Made by a program: the position numbers and the translations under genes. A stretch of DNA of 64,000 nt, from NCBI GenBank assembly GCA_024516035.1, contig CM044961.1:10742094-10806093 (forward strand), written 5' to 3'. Numbering within the stretch: the first letter of the stretch is position 1; each line of letters begins with the position of its first letter. Below are positions 1 to 8,880 of the stretch, piece after piece. Source of the stretch: Bactericera cockerelli (taxonomy: Eukaryota; Arthropoda; Insecta; Hemiptera; Triozidae). The notes beneath the pieces were generated by a model. That model worked only from the letters and a program-made list of their open reading frames with translations. It did no database searches and was not told the DNA's origin.

Positions 1-522
1 TGCAATTTACCTGTATTGAACACTGAATCCTTGCAATTTACCTGTATTGAACACTGGATCCTTGCAATTTATCTGTATTGAACACTGGATCCTTGCAATT
101 CACCTGTATTGAACACTGGATCCTTGCAATTTACCTGTACTGAACACTGGATCTTTGCAATTTACCTGTATTGAACACAGGATCCTTGCAATTTACCTGC
201 AATGAACATTGAATCCTTGCAATTTACCTGTATTGAACACTGGATCCTTGCAATTTACCTGTATTGAAGACTGGATCCTTGCAATTTACCGGTATTGAAC
301 ACTTTTTTTTTAAAAAAAAGGTAAGTGTGCCCCGAAACCGCTTTCGCATTACTTCAGGGCACTTACCTTTACATCCATGCCATTCCAGAAACGGAAAATT
401 TCGGTCAGAAATTTCCGCTCCGGCCGGGATTCGAACCCGCAACCTCTGGGTCAGTAACCAATGCTCTTAACTACTGAGCCACGGAGGCTCCTTGCAATTT
501 ACCTGTATTGAACACTGGATCC
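1..522 (-). repeat. 31-bp minisatellite containing the exon 6 splice donor
   Basis: Eleven units with a 31-bp period: ten at 1-302 (the first cut by the window edge, the tenth by a SINE) and one at 492-522. On the gene strand each unit reads GGATCCAGTGTTCAATACAG followed by GTAAATTGCAA, which is the exon 6 end plus its donor. The copy at 492-522 is the one joined to coding sequence. GT is intact in ten of eleven units; the unit at 62-92 has AT. One unit has GTGAAT and another has CCG|GT. The array runs off the left edge. Confidence 0.95.
303..491 (-). mobile_element. tRNA-derived SINE inserted in the donor minisatellite
   Basis: On the minus strand a pol III A-box-like TGGCTCAGTAGTTAAGAGC (near 464-482) and B-box GGTTCGAATCC (near 427-440) lie in a tRNA-like head. 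The body ends in a GGTAAGTGCCC...GGGCACACTTACC hairpin and a T/A-rich tail at 303-318. It interrupts the tenth 31-bp unit. Because the target is itself repetitive, target-site duplication cannot be separated from the array. Confidence 0.8.
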
Positions 523-650
523 TTGAGAAACTGCACGGCACATTCCCCCGGCAGAAGGTCTCGGAACCCGATGAAATGTTCCCACCCGAATATGCTGATG
601 AAGAAGAGTAGCATGGGAATCAGCCAGGTGATCCCCACCATCCACATCAC
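503..650 (-). CDS. mAChR-B: Muscarinic receptor, exon 6 (TM4 and ECL2)
   Basis: A 148-nt exon with acceptor CTCCCCTCAG|GTGATG and donor AATACAG|GTAAAT (phase 0 in, phase 1 out). It encodes [20 protein letters not shown] (TM4), then [12 protein letters not shown] and [12 protein letters not shown], ending at VFNT. The second extracellular loop has the muscarinic signature G-x-R-x-L-x-PG-x-C-x-x-QFL-x-x-P, including the Cys that pairs with C3.25. This loop is the strongest single argument for the family. The last ~20 nt of the exon plus the first ~11 nt of the intron make up the unit of the 31-bp tandem array that follows, so the correct donor is one of about eleven near-identical sites. TM5-TM7 must lie beyond position 1. 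Confidence 0.9.
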
Positions 651-694
651 CTGAGGGGAGACGAAAGATAATCAACATGGAACATAACTTTTTT

Positions 695-850
695 TTTTAA
701 AGGTAAGTGTGCCTCGGAACCGCTTTTGCATTACTTCAGGGCACTTTACCTCATGGAACATAACTTTTTTGTTGTTGAGGTAAGTGTGCCTCGGAACCGC
801 TTTCGCATTACTTCAGGGCACTTTACCTTTACATCCATGTCATTCTGGAA
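695..850 (-). mobile_element. Two 5'-truncated SINE copies in tandem
   Basis: Both copies (695-758 and 776-850) contain GGTAAGTGTGCCTCGGAACC and end GGGCACTTTACC, the same 3' body as the full SINE at 303-491 and in the same orientation. GGAACATAACTT precedes, separates and follows them, consistent with two insertions with target duplication or one insertion plus a local duplication. Confidence 0.75.
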
Positions 851-1199
851 CATAACTTGCCATCGTATGTGAAGGGATACACACAATTTTCTGGTGAAAG
901 AAATTTTATAGGACTGTAGACGTAGACACCTACAGGTTGTCTCATTTTAAGCGCACTAGGTTGATCCATTTAAAATGTTAAAGTTGACCTTGAAATAACC
1001 TTAAAGAACAACTTTGAATGATCTGCAAAGGTCATCATTACATTTATTTATTTAATTTACGGGGTTTACCCATTTAAACAGTTTCCCTAACAAAAATAAA
1101 AATAAAATTAAGGCTAAGATTAAATTAAATTTAAAGGATAGTGGACTTTCATTGTCCAGAAAAAGTCAAAGCTTATGGAATAATATTAAAGTCTAAGAC

Positions 1200-1500
1200 C
1201 TAAGCCGAGTCTCTCCCATGGTGCAACGAACAAAGTTGTTTTAGTCTCAACTTCATCCCATCAACAGAATCAGCAAATAGGTCAAAATTGTTAGGTGGAT
1301 TACTGATTACGTTTGCAAGATTTTTCATTCTGTTGATAGGATTGTTGTTACCAATATTAGTTTTATATGTATCTAATTCAAAAATGTCTGTATTTCGTGT
1401 ACATCTGCTTCTGACTCGTAGATCAAGTAATGAGAGGAGTTCAGAGCAATCTATTTTACCCTGTATGATTTTTAGAAGCACTATAATGTCGGTAACGTCT
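1200..1500 (-). pseudogene. C-terminal fragment of a non-LTR retrotransposon ORF2
   Basis: The minus-strand reading RRDVTDIIVLLKIIQGKIDC, then SELLSLLDLRVRSRCTRN, then NNNPINRMKNLAN and NFDLFADSVD, ending at a stop at 1200, has the layout of the extreme C-terminus of insect LINE reverse transcriptases (hydrophobic helix, R-rich segment, TN-x-x-x-x-INRM, DLF). Sequence upstream (1519-1725) is in another frame and not recognisable. There is no RT core. Family assignment (CR1/Jockey-like) is from recollection. Confidence 0.55.
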
Positions 1501-2259
1501 CTTCTATGTTTTAAGTCTCTAAGACTGTTCCCTACATGTTCCCTTTTGAGCTATGAAAATGATCTCGGAATAGATTTTTTGTATTTTCAACAGAGGCCGA
1601 GTGATGCACATGAAATGAGACTGTATAGAAATAGAGGAGAAACTTTTTTTTTTATCCACAAAACGAGATGCTATTTTGGGTATAGATCGAACTCTAGTTA
1701 AGAACTGAAAAACCCTTTTCTGCATGGGAAATAAGGAAGTTCTTCATATAAGATGGCCAGAGAGCATTAAGAGTTCTTTATCTATTTATTGTCTTTAAAT
1801 CTATGATTTGGGGAGGATCTTTGTTATGAATTCAGTAACTATTAGATTGATGTTAAAATGATGAAATTCAACCCTATACAAGGCCTCATTTTGCCCATAC
1901 CTTGTTGGGTCTATATTTTCCATACTGTTTCCAGTGTTGCAGGTAACAAAGCTTCCATCCTTCCTTGACTTCTTCTAGTCTTGTCAATAATGATGTCCTT
2001 ATGTTTTCCTCGTTGGGCTTATTTATACATACATATCGTGCCTATTTATAGTATTTATACATACATATACATACTATGTATACATATGGTGACTGATTTT
2101 TCTTTTCTTATCTCTCGTTTTCAATTGATGACTCTTTTTGATAATCTTTCTATTGTCAAGTTTTCTAAGAGTTTTAGAATGTCAGTCGGTCAATATGAAC
2201 AGTAAAATTACAAGTTGCACTAGATGTACTTGATGTATTTTGATGTCACCTTGATTTAC

Positions 2260-2459
2260 CTTGTCTTTGGTTCGCCAGCTCCGATACTTGGCGGCGATTT
2301 TTACCGAACAGAACCGATCGATGGTGATAAGGAGGACAGTGTACTGGGACACGAGACAGACGGTGTAGTCTACTGAGAGCCAGAGGTCGCAGAGGAGGGG
2401 ACCCAGGTCCCAGTAACCCGTCAGCACATACACGCAGTAGAAGGGCATAGAGACTGTGC
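2260..2459 (-). CDS. mAChR-B: Muscarinic receptor, exon 5 (TM2 end, TM3, ICL2)
   Basis: A 200-nt exon with acceptor TTCCCCAG|GCACAG and donor GACAAG|GTAAAT (phase 1 in, phase 0 out). It encodes [20 protein letters not shown], then [16 protein letters not shown] (TM3) with the ECL1 Cys (C3.25) and the Asp of SVDYT (D3.32), which binds the amine of acetylcholine in the muscarinic family. TM3 ends TIDRFCSV and ICL2 is [14 protein letters not shown]. The DRY motif is DRF here, so the Tyr is replaced by Phe while Asp and Arg are kept. The CDLWL and [11 protein letters not shown] stretches match my recollection of arthropod type B receptors better than the classical A type. A second copy of the acceptor lies 149 bp upstream. 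Confidence 0.9.
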
Positions 2460-2474
2460 CTGGGGAAGAGAAGA

Positions 2475-2610
2475 GAGAGAATGAGTTAGTGTGTGTGTGT
2501 GAGAGAGAAAAGGAGAGTGTGTGTGTGTGAGAGAGAAAAGGAGAGTGTGTGTGAGAGAGAGAAAAGGAGAGTGTGTGAGTGTGAAAGATAGATAGAGAGA
2601 GACCGTGCCT
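2475..2610. repeat. Compound (GA)n/(GTGTGA)n microsatellite at the exon 5 acceptor
   Basis: Interspersed GAGAGA and GTGTGT runs with a repeated GAGAGAAAAGGAGAGTGTG unit. On the gene strand this is a long CT/CA tract that could serve as an extended polypyrimidine tract for exon 5. It separates two copies of the acceptor sequence. Confidence 0.9.
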
Positions 2611-3290
2611 GAAAAATCATTAAGTAAGACAGTTAACATGCAAATTTGGTTGAAAATACAGGATTCATGCTTTGTTTTTACACAATCAGTTCCATTCAGC
2701 TAGGTCTGCTACATCTGTGGCAGTGCTTTCCAAGTAAGAAGCTATAATATTTTCATATGCCCACATTGCCCACGTGTAGAAATATTTTTTATTTTAACAT
2801 TAACTATAGGACAAACACATCATTCATAGAATTCGTGAAAGGGAATGAGCCCGCAATGATGGCTGCATTCCCCCTCAGAATGGCCAGGTTCATACGTTGG
2901 GTGAGGAAGCTATAATGTATAAACTTCCAATATCTGAAACAATACAGAATAAACTTTGCATTCCTAACTTTCACCAGGTTTGGGTGTCATGATTGAAAGA
3001 AAATAATCTCAAGGAAAAGTCACGAACAAACTCAATATCACCTCAACAAACTAGATAGAAAGTTTATGACGGAATGGAGTAAGATATAGAATTCGAAGAA
3101 GAAACGAGAGAGAAATAAAATTTATTATGGTTTTAACCATTAAAAGGGTTACAAATAAGGTTAGGTACAACTTTTAGATGAATATTTCATATGTGTTTTT
3201 TTTTTGTTACAATCTTGGATTGTCTACAACGTTACAATATTAACAAGACAGAAACCTTAAATGAGACATCTAAAATAAACCCATAAAGAG

Positions 3291-3575
3291 CGCGCAATTA
3301 GCTCAGTGGTTAAGCACTCGCTTGCCATGTGGAAGGTAAGATCCCCCGCGCAATAAAAAATTGTATCCTAAATTTGGTTACAGTTGTTTGTAAGGGAAAC
3401 CTTCCGGTGCGCTCGTGTTGACCCAGCACCTAAATGGGAAGTATTGTGTCACTTCTCGCCCATCAGAGATCAGGCATACTGCGGGATGGTTAAGAAACAC
3501 AGACCACAAGTGTCTGCAGTAGCTGCTGTTTCGTGGCTACGAAATAAAAAAGGCTGTCTTTAAAAAATATATATA
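3291..3575 (+). mobile_element. tRNA-derived SINE, family C
   Basis: The head has AATTAGCTCAGTGGTTAAGC (A box) but a damaged B box. The body has GTTACAGTTGTTTGTAAGGG, TGTTGACCCAGCACCTAAAT and CACTTCTCGCCCATCAGAG, and the tail has TGGCTACGAAATAAAAAAGG. Related copies: 9960-10062, 23685-23930 (minus), 26925-27095, 41425-41545 (minus), 56855-57130 and 57785-58065. Confidence 0.85.
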
Positions 3576-3585
3576 ATATAATATA

Positions 3586-4449
3586 CAGGGTGGGGCAAAA
3601 GTCTGGAAACCCCTAAATAACTTTTAAATGGCTTCTTCGGTAAAATTAAAATTTTGTAAGGTAAACCGGGCTAATAAGACCTTCTTTTAGAGTCGGGTCG
3701 ATTTTTGTTACCGGCCCCCATGTCGGGGCCAGGGGGGCCAACTTCATTTTTTTAAATACGAACCCCCACCTTGCGATACATTTTTGGAAAGGTCTTTAAA
3801 TAAGAAATACATTGGTGCAAATTTTATTTTTTAATATTATACTGTTTGCAAATGGCGTCCAACTTTCTGTATGCAGTAAACTCTGGAAACCCCTGAACAT
3901 CTTTTGAACGGGCTTTCTCAGTTAATTTAAAATTGTGCACGGTAAGTCGGGGTAATTAGACGTTTCCAAAAATGTATCGCAAGGTGGGGTTTCGTATTTA
4001 AAAAAATGAAGTTGACCTCCCTGGCCCCGACATCGGGGCCAGTAAAAAAAAATCTGTCCAATTCTAATATAAGGTCTAATTACCAAGGATTACCGTACAC
4101 AATTTTAAATTTACTGAGAAAGTCCTTTCGAAAGATATTCAGGGGTTTCCAGACTTTACTGCATACACAAAGTTGGACGCCATTTGTGAACAAATAATAT
4201 TAAAAAAATAAAATTTGCACCAATGTATTTCTTATTTAAAGACCTTTCCAAAAATGTATCGCAAGGTGGGGGTTCGTATTTAAAAAAATGAAGTTGGCCC
4301 CCCTGGCCCCGACATGGGGGCCGGTAACAAAAACCGACCCGACTTTAAAAGAAGGTCTTATAAACCCGGTTTACCATACAAAATTTTAAGTTTACCGAAG
4401 AAGGCATTCGAAAGTTATTCAGGGGTTTCCAGACTTTTGCCCCACCCTG
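3586..4449. mobile_element. 864-bp palindromic foldback element, TA target site
   Basis: Begins CAGGGTGGGGCAAAAGTC and ends with its reverse complement, flanked by TA (3584-3585 and 4450-4451). The two halves are near-identical inverted copies along almost their whole length, apart from a short central segment near 4000-4060. Each arm itself holds two diverged copies of a module starting CTGGAAACCCCT (3604 and 3885), so four modules run +,+,-,-. No transposase ORF. A TA target suggests mobilisation by a Tc1/mariner-type transposase (inference). Confidence 0.88.
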
Positions 4450-4879
4450 TATGTACACGTAGAAGACTGATAGCTTCAATTTCCTTGTATCAATTCATAG
4501 CCAACTTTTGTTATTTTTTTTTTGATGCCAATTCACGGATCGGAGCCATCTCTTAGGAGACAGACCTTTTTTAAACATAAATTTTTATGGAGTGAAACAA
4601 AAAAAAATCTACAAAAGCTGCAAAAAAAACCCTGGAGGCATCAGCGTAAAACAAAAAGAAATCCAGTAGTTCCAAGAAAAGAATAAGTTTAGTAGAACGG
4701 GAATTCGGTGGAAGAAAATTGTACTGAAGACTATAGTGAAGAAACAGAAGAAGAAGGAGAAGAAGAAGAAGAAAAAGTAGGGTTATAAAAAAACTAAGGA
4801 GACGACAAAGAAATATACAAGAATAAAAGGAAGAAAATATTACTTAGGTAACAAAGGAAAGAAAATAGTCAGAAGGAGC

Positions 4880-5275
4880 GAGGAAGTCGTACAAAAGTTT
4901 GGAATAAAAATTCGAAATGGAACTGTGTAGAGAACAGTGAATGTTAAAGTGAAAGAAAATGTACAGGGTGGACAGAAGAAATAACTTAAAGGGGTGATTC
5001 ATGGGGAAAAATGGTTAGACGAAACTAGGAAGCTATAGAGAAGTGTGGAATAAAAAATCGTAATGACAAACTTGAAGAAAACCTGAAATAATTTGAAAGT
5101 ACATATGACATTTAAATTGTGAAAATAACTTTGAAAAAAATTCAAGTGTGATTCATGTGTGAAATGGTTAGACGAAGCTAGGAAGCTACAGAGGTGTGTG
5201 GAATAAAAATTCGTAATGGCAAAGTAGAAGAAAACCTAAAATAACTTGAAAATGTAATATTTAAATTGTGTTCAT
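4880..5275. repeat. ~155-bp tandem duplication, A-rich
   Basis: 4993-5130 and 5148-5275 share GATTCATG...GAAATGGTTAGACGAA...GCTAGGAAGCTA and the following GTGTGGAATAAAAA/TTCGTAATG. A more degenerate third copy lies at about 4880-4980. No coding potential seen. Confidence 0.75.
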
Positions 5276-5510
5276 GTACTAACACATGTGAGTACAATAT
5301 TGGAAACAATAATTTACAAGAAACTTGATGTGACACACAGACTCAGATAATAACTAGCTTACTCGCGTATTCAACACTAGAAGAGAAGACAATATCAGCA
5401 ATATGAGAATGCAAGATACCATGGAAATACTAGATCTTAGCAAAGAATTCTGGCAAAACAAGAATTGACCATAAAAGATGGACGGAGAACAGGATAGAGT
5501 AGTGGAAGGG

Positions 5511-5650
5511 TTGGGTGGAAAAGATTGCCACAGGCAATAACCCCGCCCTTTAGGTAGGACTTTAGCTTTATTGTCTTTTTTGTTCTTGTTTCTTTATTCA
5601 ATTTATTTATTTTTTCTTTACAATTTCATTGTATTATAATAATAATATCG
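5511..5650 (+). mobile_element. Retroelement 3' tail with GGCAATAACCCCGCCC hairpin
   Basis: GGGTGGAAAAGATTGCCACA, then GGCAATAACCCCGCCCTTTA, then a T-rich stretch ending in TAATAATAA. ATTGCC-ACA-GGCAAT forms a small hairpin. Other copies: 6745-6860 (+), 7665-7845 (-), 30375-30570 (-), 55820-56000 (+). The hairpin followed by a microsatellite tail resembles the conserved 3' UTR of arthropod RTE/CR1-like LINEs and the SINEs they mobilise (recollection). Confidence 0.7.
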
Positions 5651-5845
5651 CCTTATTTATACTGCCGGATTAAGACTATGAAGTCCCATTATTCCAGCAG
5701 TTTGCCCAATACGTATTATTACGTGGTAAATATCCCAAATGGGAGAAAAACTTGTCATGACCCGGCTGGGTTTCGAACCCGCGACCTCTGGAACTTCTGG
5801 ATTCACAGAGTGCCGCCTTTACCACTGAGCTACCGGGACAGACAT
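5634..5845 (-). mobile_element. tRNA-derived SINE, GTCCCGGTAGCTCAG family
   Basis: The minus strand starts GTCCCGGTAGCTCAGTGGTA (A box), then GCGGGTTCGAAACCC (B box). The body ends GGCAGTATAAATAAGGCGA and the tail is (TAT/TAA)n. A better copy of the same family is at 54322-54520. Partial copies of the B-box region occur near 5985-6050 and 7085-7205. Confidence 0.82.
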
Positions 5846-6497
5846 TGTACTATATATATTGAACTTTGTCTTTACCTAATAAGCTTAATATAATAATAAT
5901 AATACCAAGGTAAAATACATGGAAAAGAAGACCACAGAAGACCAAATTGCTCGAAGAAATGAAGAAACATGTTGGAGTTCGTGGGTTCGAAACACAGTCC
6001 GGACAAAACAAATTAGCCTACCCTGTGTCATTTTGAGTACTTTTGTAAAAATTGGAAATTATCATTATTATTCATTTTTTATAATTTTAATATTTTTCCT
6101 GCAATAATGACTTGATGACCTAAAGAGTCCCTTTACCCTGCCTGTCTGTTGTCTAACCAGAGTCTCATGTATTGTTGTAATCTCATTCATTGATGTAATT
6201 TGACAGAAAAATAGAACAGAAAATATTTAGATGAAAATAAGTTTAGTAAATCCTTCAATCGTGTTATTTGATGTCATTGAAAATTTAAAAAGCAAACTTT
6301 TTTGACTCATTTTACATGAAATATGAAACGCAAGAATTGAGATCGAGTTAGATTGTTTTAAATAAGAAATCTCTTTGTAGATTCTAAAAGATTCAAATTC
6401 TATTTTCTATTCAAATTCTATACCTGTGGTCCTGTGTCCTTTCCTTCATCTTTTTCTTAAAAATATAAATAAAAAAAGATTTCATTGTTCAGTTCTT

Positions 6498-6705
6498 GTT
6501 CTGCCAGCGCCAATGGCACGTTGAAAATTGTTTAATAATAAAGTTCTCGTTGTGTCACTGGAGTTAAGTAATAACGTCCAGTGAGGATAGTATTTGGATG
6601 GGTGACCATGCAAATTCGAACCATCGTGATGCTGGCTTTTCCCGGCCCAACTTAGGCTTGGTGAGGTTAATTTGAGTTGCTGGTTTGTGAGTTTCAATCA
6701 AGCGG
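6498..6705 (+). mobile_element. 5S rRNA-derived SINE
   Basis: The head resembles 5S rRNA: GCCAGCGCCAATGGCACGTT, AGTTCTCGTTGTGTCACTGG, AGTTAAGTAATAACGTCC (box A-like) and TTTGGATGGGTGACCATGC (box C-like). The body GATGCTGGCTTTTCCCGGCC, then GGTGAGGTTAAT, is shared with the tRNA-headed family E. Confidence 0.8.
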
Positions 6706-6862
6706 AAATATTTAAGCTGGGATATATATTAACACACTTAGAGCGTCGCTAGAAGAGAGGATTGGGTGGGAGAGATTGCCATAGGCAATAACCCCGCCCT
6801 TTAGTTGGGACATATGTTTAATTGTATATATATATTTTTCTATTCTTTTTCCTTTTTATTGT

Positions 6863-7030
6863 ATGGACGGTTTGGAATATCGGACTTTTGACAGTTTTCC
6901 TGGAATTGTACGACAATTTTACTTGGGGTCAATTCTCATATTTTTGCAATCTCTTACCATTTCGTCCAAACAATTCGGACACACAAAGATACAAAGCCAC
7001 AAAGCCCGTCCAATTTTTTCTTTTATACAA
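6863..7030 (+). mobile_element. Dispersed repeat ending in (ACAAAGAT)n-like tail
   Basis: GACGGTTTGGAATATCGGAC through ACACAAAGATACAAAGCCAC and CCCGTCC. A second copy at 38224-38395 is highly similar and has three GATACAAA units. The tail structure suggests a non-LTR element 3' end. No ORF can be assigned. Confidence 0.65.
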
Positions 7031-7323
7031 ATAGATTATTTCAATTTTTAATTGTTAAATTAAAAAAATTAGAAGTCTTATTATTATTACAGGTTTCGAA
7101 ACTCAGTCGGGATACGACAAGTTATGCTTCCATTTGCGGCAATATTTATATTAGTTGAACACAACGTTAAAATGACACCTACGGCTGGAATGGAAGTTAT
7201 GCACGATCAATGAACTCAGCAAAGTAAGTCTTCAGAGAAGACAGTATGTAGGTATATAGACTATGTACAATTGTACATTTATATATGTACCGAGAAAACG
7301 TCTTATTTTACAACGTAACCATT

Positions 7324-7530
7324 TTTTAAACATGTCTCTCTCCCTCTTACTCAATATACCATCAATCACAATTACTATCTTTCTCTCTATCATCTTCTCC
7401 TTCTCTCTCTCTCTCCGTTTATTTCTCCTTCTCTTTCTCTCTCTCCATTTCTTTCTCCTTATGAAGATTATTCTCCTCTTAATCCATCCTTCCCTCTCTA
7501 CCTCTTTGTCTATCTCCCTCTTTCAACACA
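7324..7530. repeat. CT-rich low-complexity tract
   Basis: Imperfect (CTCTCT)n and TTCTCC runs on the plus strand. A second tract at 8100-8515 includes an uninterrupted (TC)n run at about 8430-8462. Open frames here are low-complexity Ser/Leu/Phe and are not taken as genes. Confidence 0.9.
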
Positions 7531-7910
7531 ATCCCTCCCTCTCTTCTAACTCATCCCTATTCTCCAAAAACACATCTATGCTTTACAAGAAATACTTCAA
7601 TTCAATTAGTCATGTTTTGCTTCTCTCTCTCTCTGTTCTTAATATTATTTTACACTTTATTAATAAGGACATAACTATTATATACAACACAGATAATTAC
7701 AAATTAATATACAATCTGAGAAGAAGTAAAAGAGAAAAAAATGAAGAAAAAATTAATAAATATATACATATGTCCTAACTAAAGGGCGGGGTTATTGCTT
7801 TTGGCAACCTCTTCCACTCAACTCTTCTTCTCACAGTCTTGTTTCTATTTTCTTTTATTCCTCTCTTTTTCTTCCTATCTCTTATTCTCTTCCTTACTCC
7901 TTCTAACCGA

Positions 7911-8055
7911 TCTCAGTGGTTTGATCGATAAGTCGGCGGACTTGTAACCGGAGGTCGGTGGTTCAAGTCCTGGTTTCAGTGTAGATTTAGTAAAATGAGT
8001 ATGAGAAGTTGTGACATCACGAAAGTGATTAACACAACTAACAACTGAATTATTC
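7911..8055 (+). mobile_element. tRNA-derived SINE, family B
   Basis: Head: TCAGTGGTTTGATCGATAAG, CGGCGGACTTGTAACCGGAG, GTCGGTGGTTCAAGTCC. Body: TTCAGTGTAGATTTAGTAAA, GTTGTGACATCACGAAAGTG, ATTAACACAA. The anticodon-loop position reads TGT, which would suggest a tRNA-Thr-like ancestor (inference). Other copies: 23268-23400 (-), 23405-23575 (-), 27245-27390 (+), 28385-28460 (-), 34326-34480 (+), 36370-36500 (+), 54575-54760 (-, broken). Confidence 0.85.
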
Positions 8056-8427
8056 CTTAAATTCTTCCAATCTCTCTTTCTCTTTTCTTTCCTGCTAATT
8101 TTATTATTCTCTTGCACTATCTTGTTTCTTTCCCTTTTCACGCCTTTCTCTCCTTCTTTCTCAATTTTTTCTCTGTACCCTATATAATATTTATATCTTT
8201 CTGTTTACAACTCCCTCTATCTTTCACTCTCTGTGTCTTTTTATCCTCTCCAGCTCATAATTCTCTTTCCTATAGCCCTCTTTTACTTTTAAGCAATTTT
8301 TTTTGTATATTTATCAATTTATTTTTGAATTCCATCTTACCCCACTTTATTTTCCTTTCTTCACATTTCATGCTATCCCTTTTTTTCGCCTCTTTCATCC
8401 CTTTTTCTCTATCTTTCTTCTTTTCCC

Positions 8428-8463
<36 letters not shown>

Positions 8464-8738
8464 TTATCTTTCCCTACTCCATTTCTCTCTCTCCCTATTC
8501 CCATTTCGTACCCTAATTTGTTAAATGAGCGTAAACAGAACGTCAAACACGTTTTCTGAGTGTTTGTGTGTTAAATCTAGTGCGAATGGTTCGTTTATGT
8601 TTCGTGTTAAACCCATTGCATTATTATTCCAAAAAAAAAAATCGCACGCTGTGCAAAAAGTTGTGCATATTGACTGCACTAGGTGGTGGTGTGATTTGAT
8701 CTCAGATCTTGTATGCCAGAGTCCTACCTACTTTACCA

Positions 8739-8880
8739 GTCTGACAATCCAGGTAGCGTAGGGATCTTGGTTCGAATCCCACAAAGTACTTAAATTTTTC
8801 CTCATTAATTTGAGTTTGTGACCTCAAAATAATAAGAATCTGAGGGTTAGGTGGTAGAAAATGCTTTGAGCATTAACCTC
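8739..8880 (+). mobile_element. 5'-truncated SINE, family A, with ~40-bp flanking duplication
   Basis: Contains GGTTCGAATCCC, then CCTCATTAATTTGAGTTTGT, ATCTGAGGGTTAGGTGGTAG and AAATGCTTTGAGCATTAACC. The flanks 8698-8738 and 8881-8921 are near-identical (GATCTCAG[A/G]TCTTGTATGCC...). Other family A copies: 10125-10310, 30110-30320, 34208-34325 (-), 55545-55635. Confidence 0.8.

Larger units (their letters stand above)
651..2259 (-). other. Intron 5 of the receptor gene
   Basis: A 1,609-bp intron. It holds two 5'-truncated copies of the SINE seen at 303-491 (695-758 and 776-850), separated and flanked by three copies of GGAACATAACTT, then an AT-rich stretch and a degenerate LINE ORF remnant (1200-1730). 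From 1740 to 2259 I see only AT-rich sequence with short TATACA repeats. Confidence 0.8.

Noticed and set aside
1..300. CRISPR-like appearance of regularly spaced 31-bp repeats
   Set aside because: Units are contiguous with no unique spacers and derive from a eukaryotic exon-intron junction.
2421..2639. Open frame extending from the duplicated acceptor (GTVSLYLSF...)
   Set aside because: Ends up out of frame with exon 5 and consists mainly of microsatellite translation. Kept only as a possible alternative splice outcome.
4006..4556. Two similar small ORFs (4006-4197 and 4314-4556) with related sequence
   Set aside because: They arise from repeated modules of the foldback element; no start context, and homology is explained by the palindrome.
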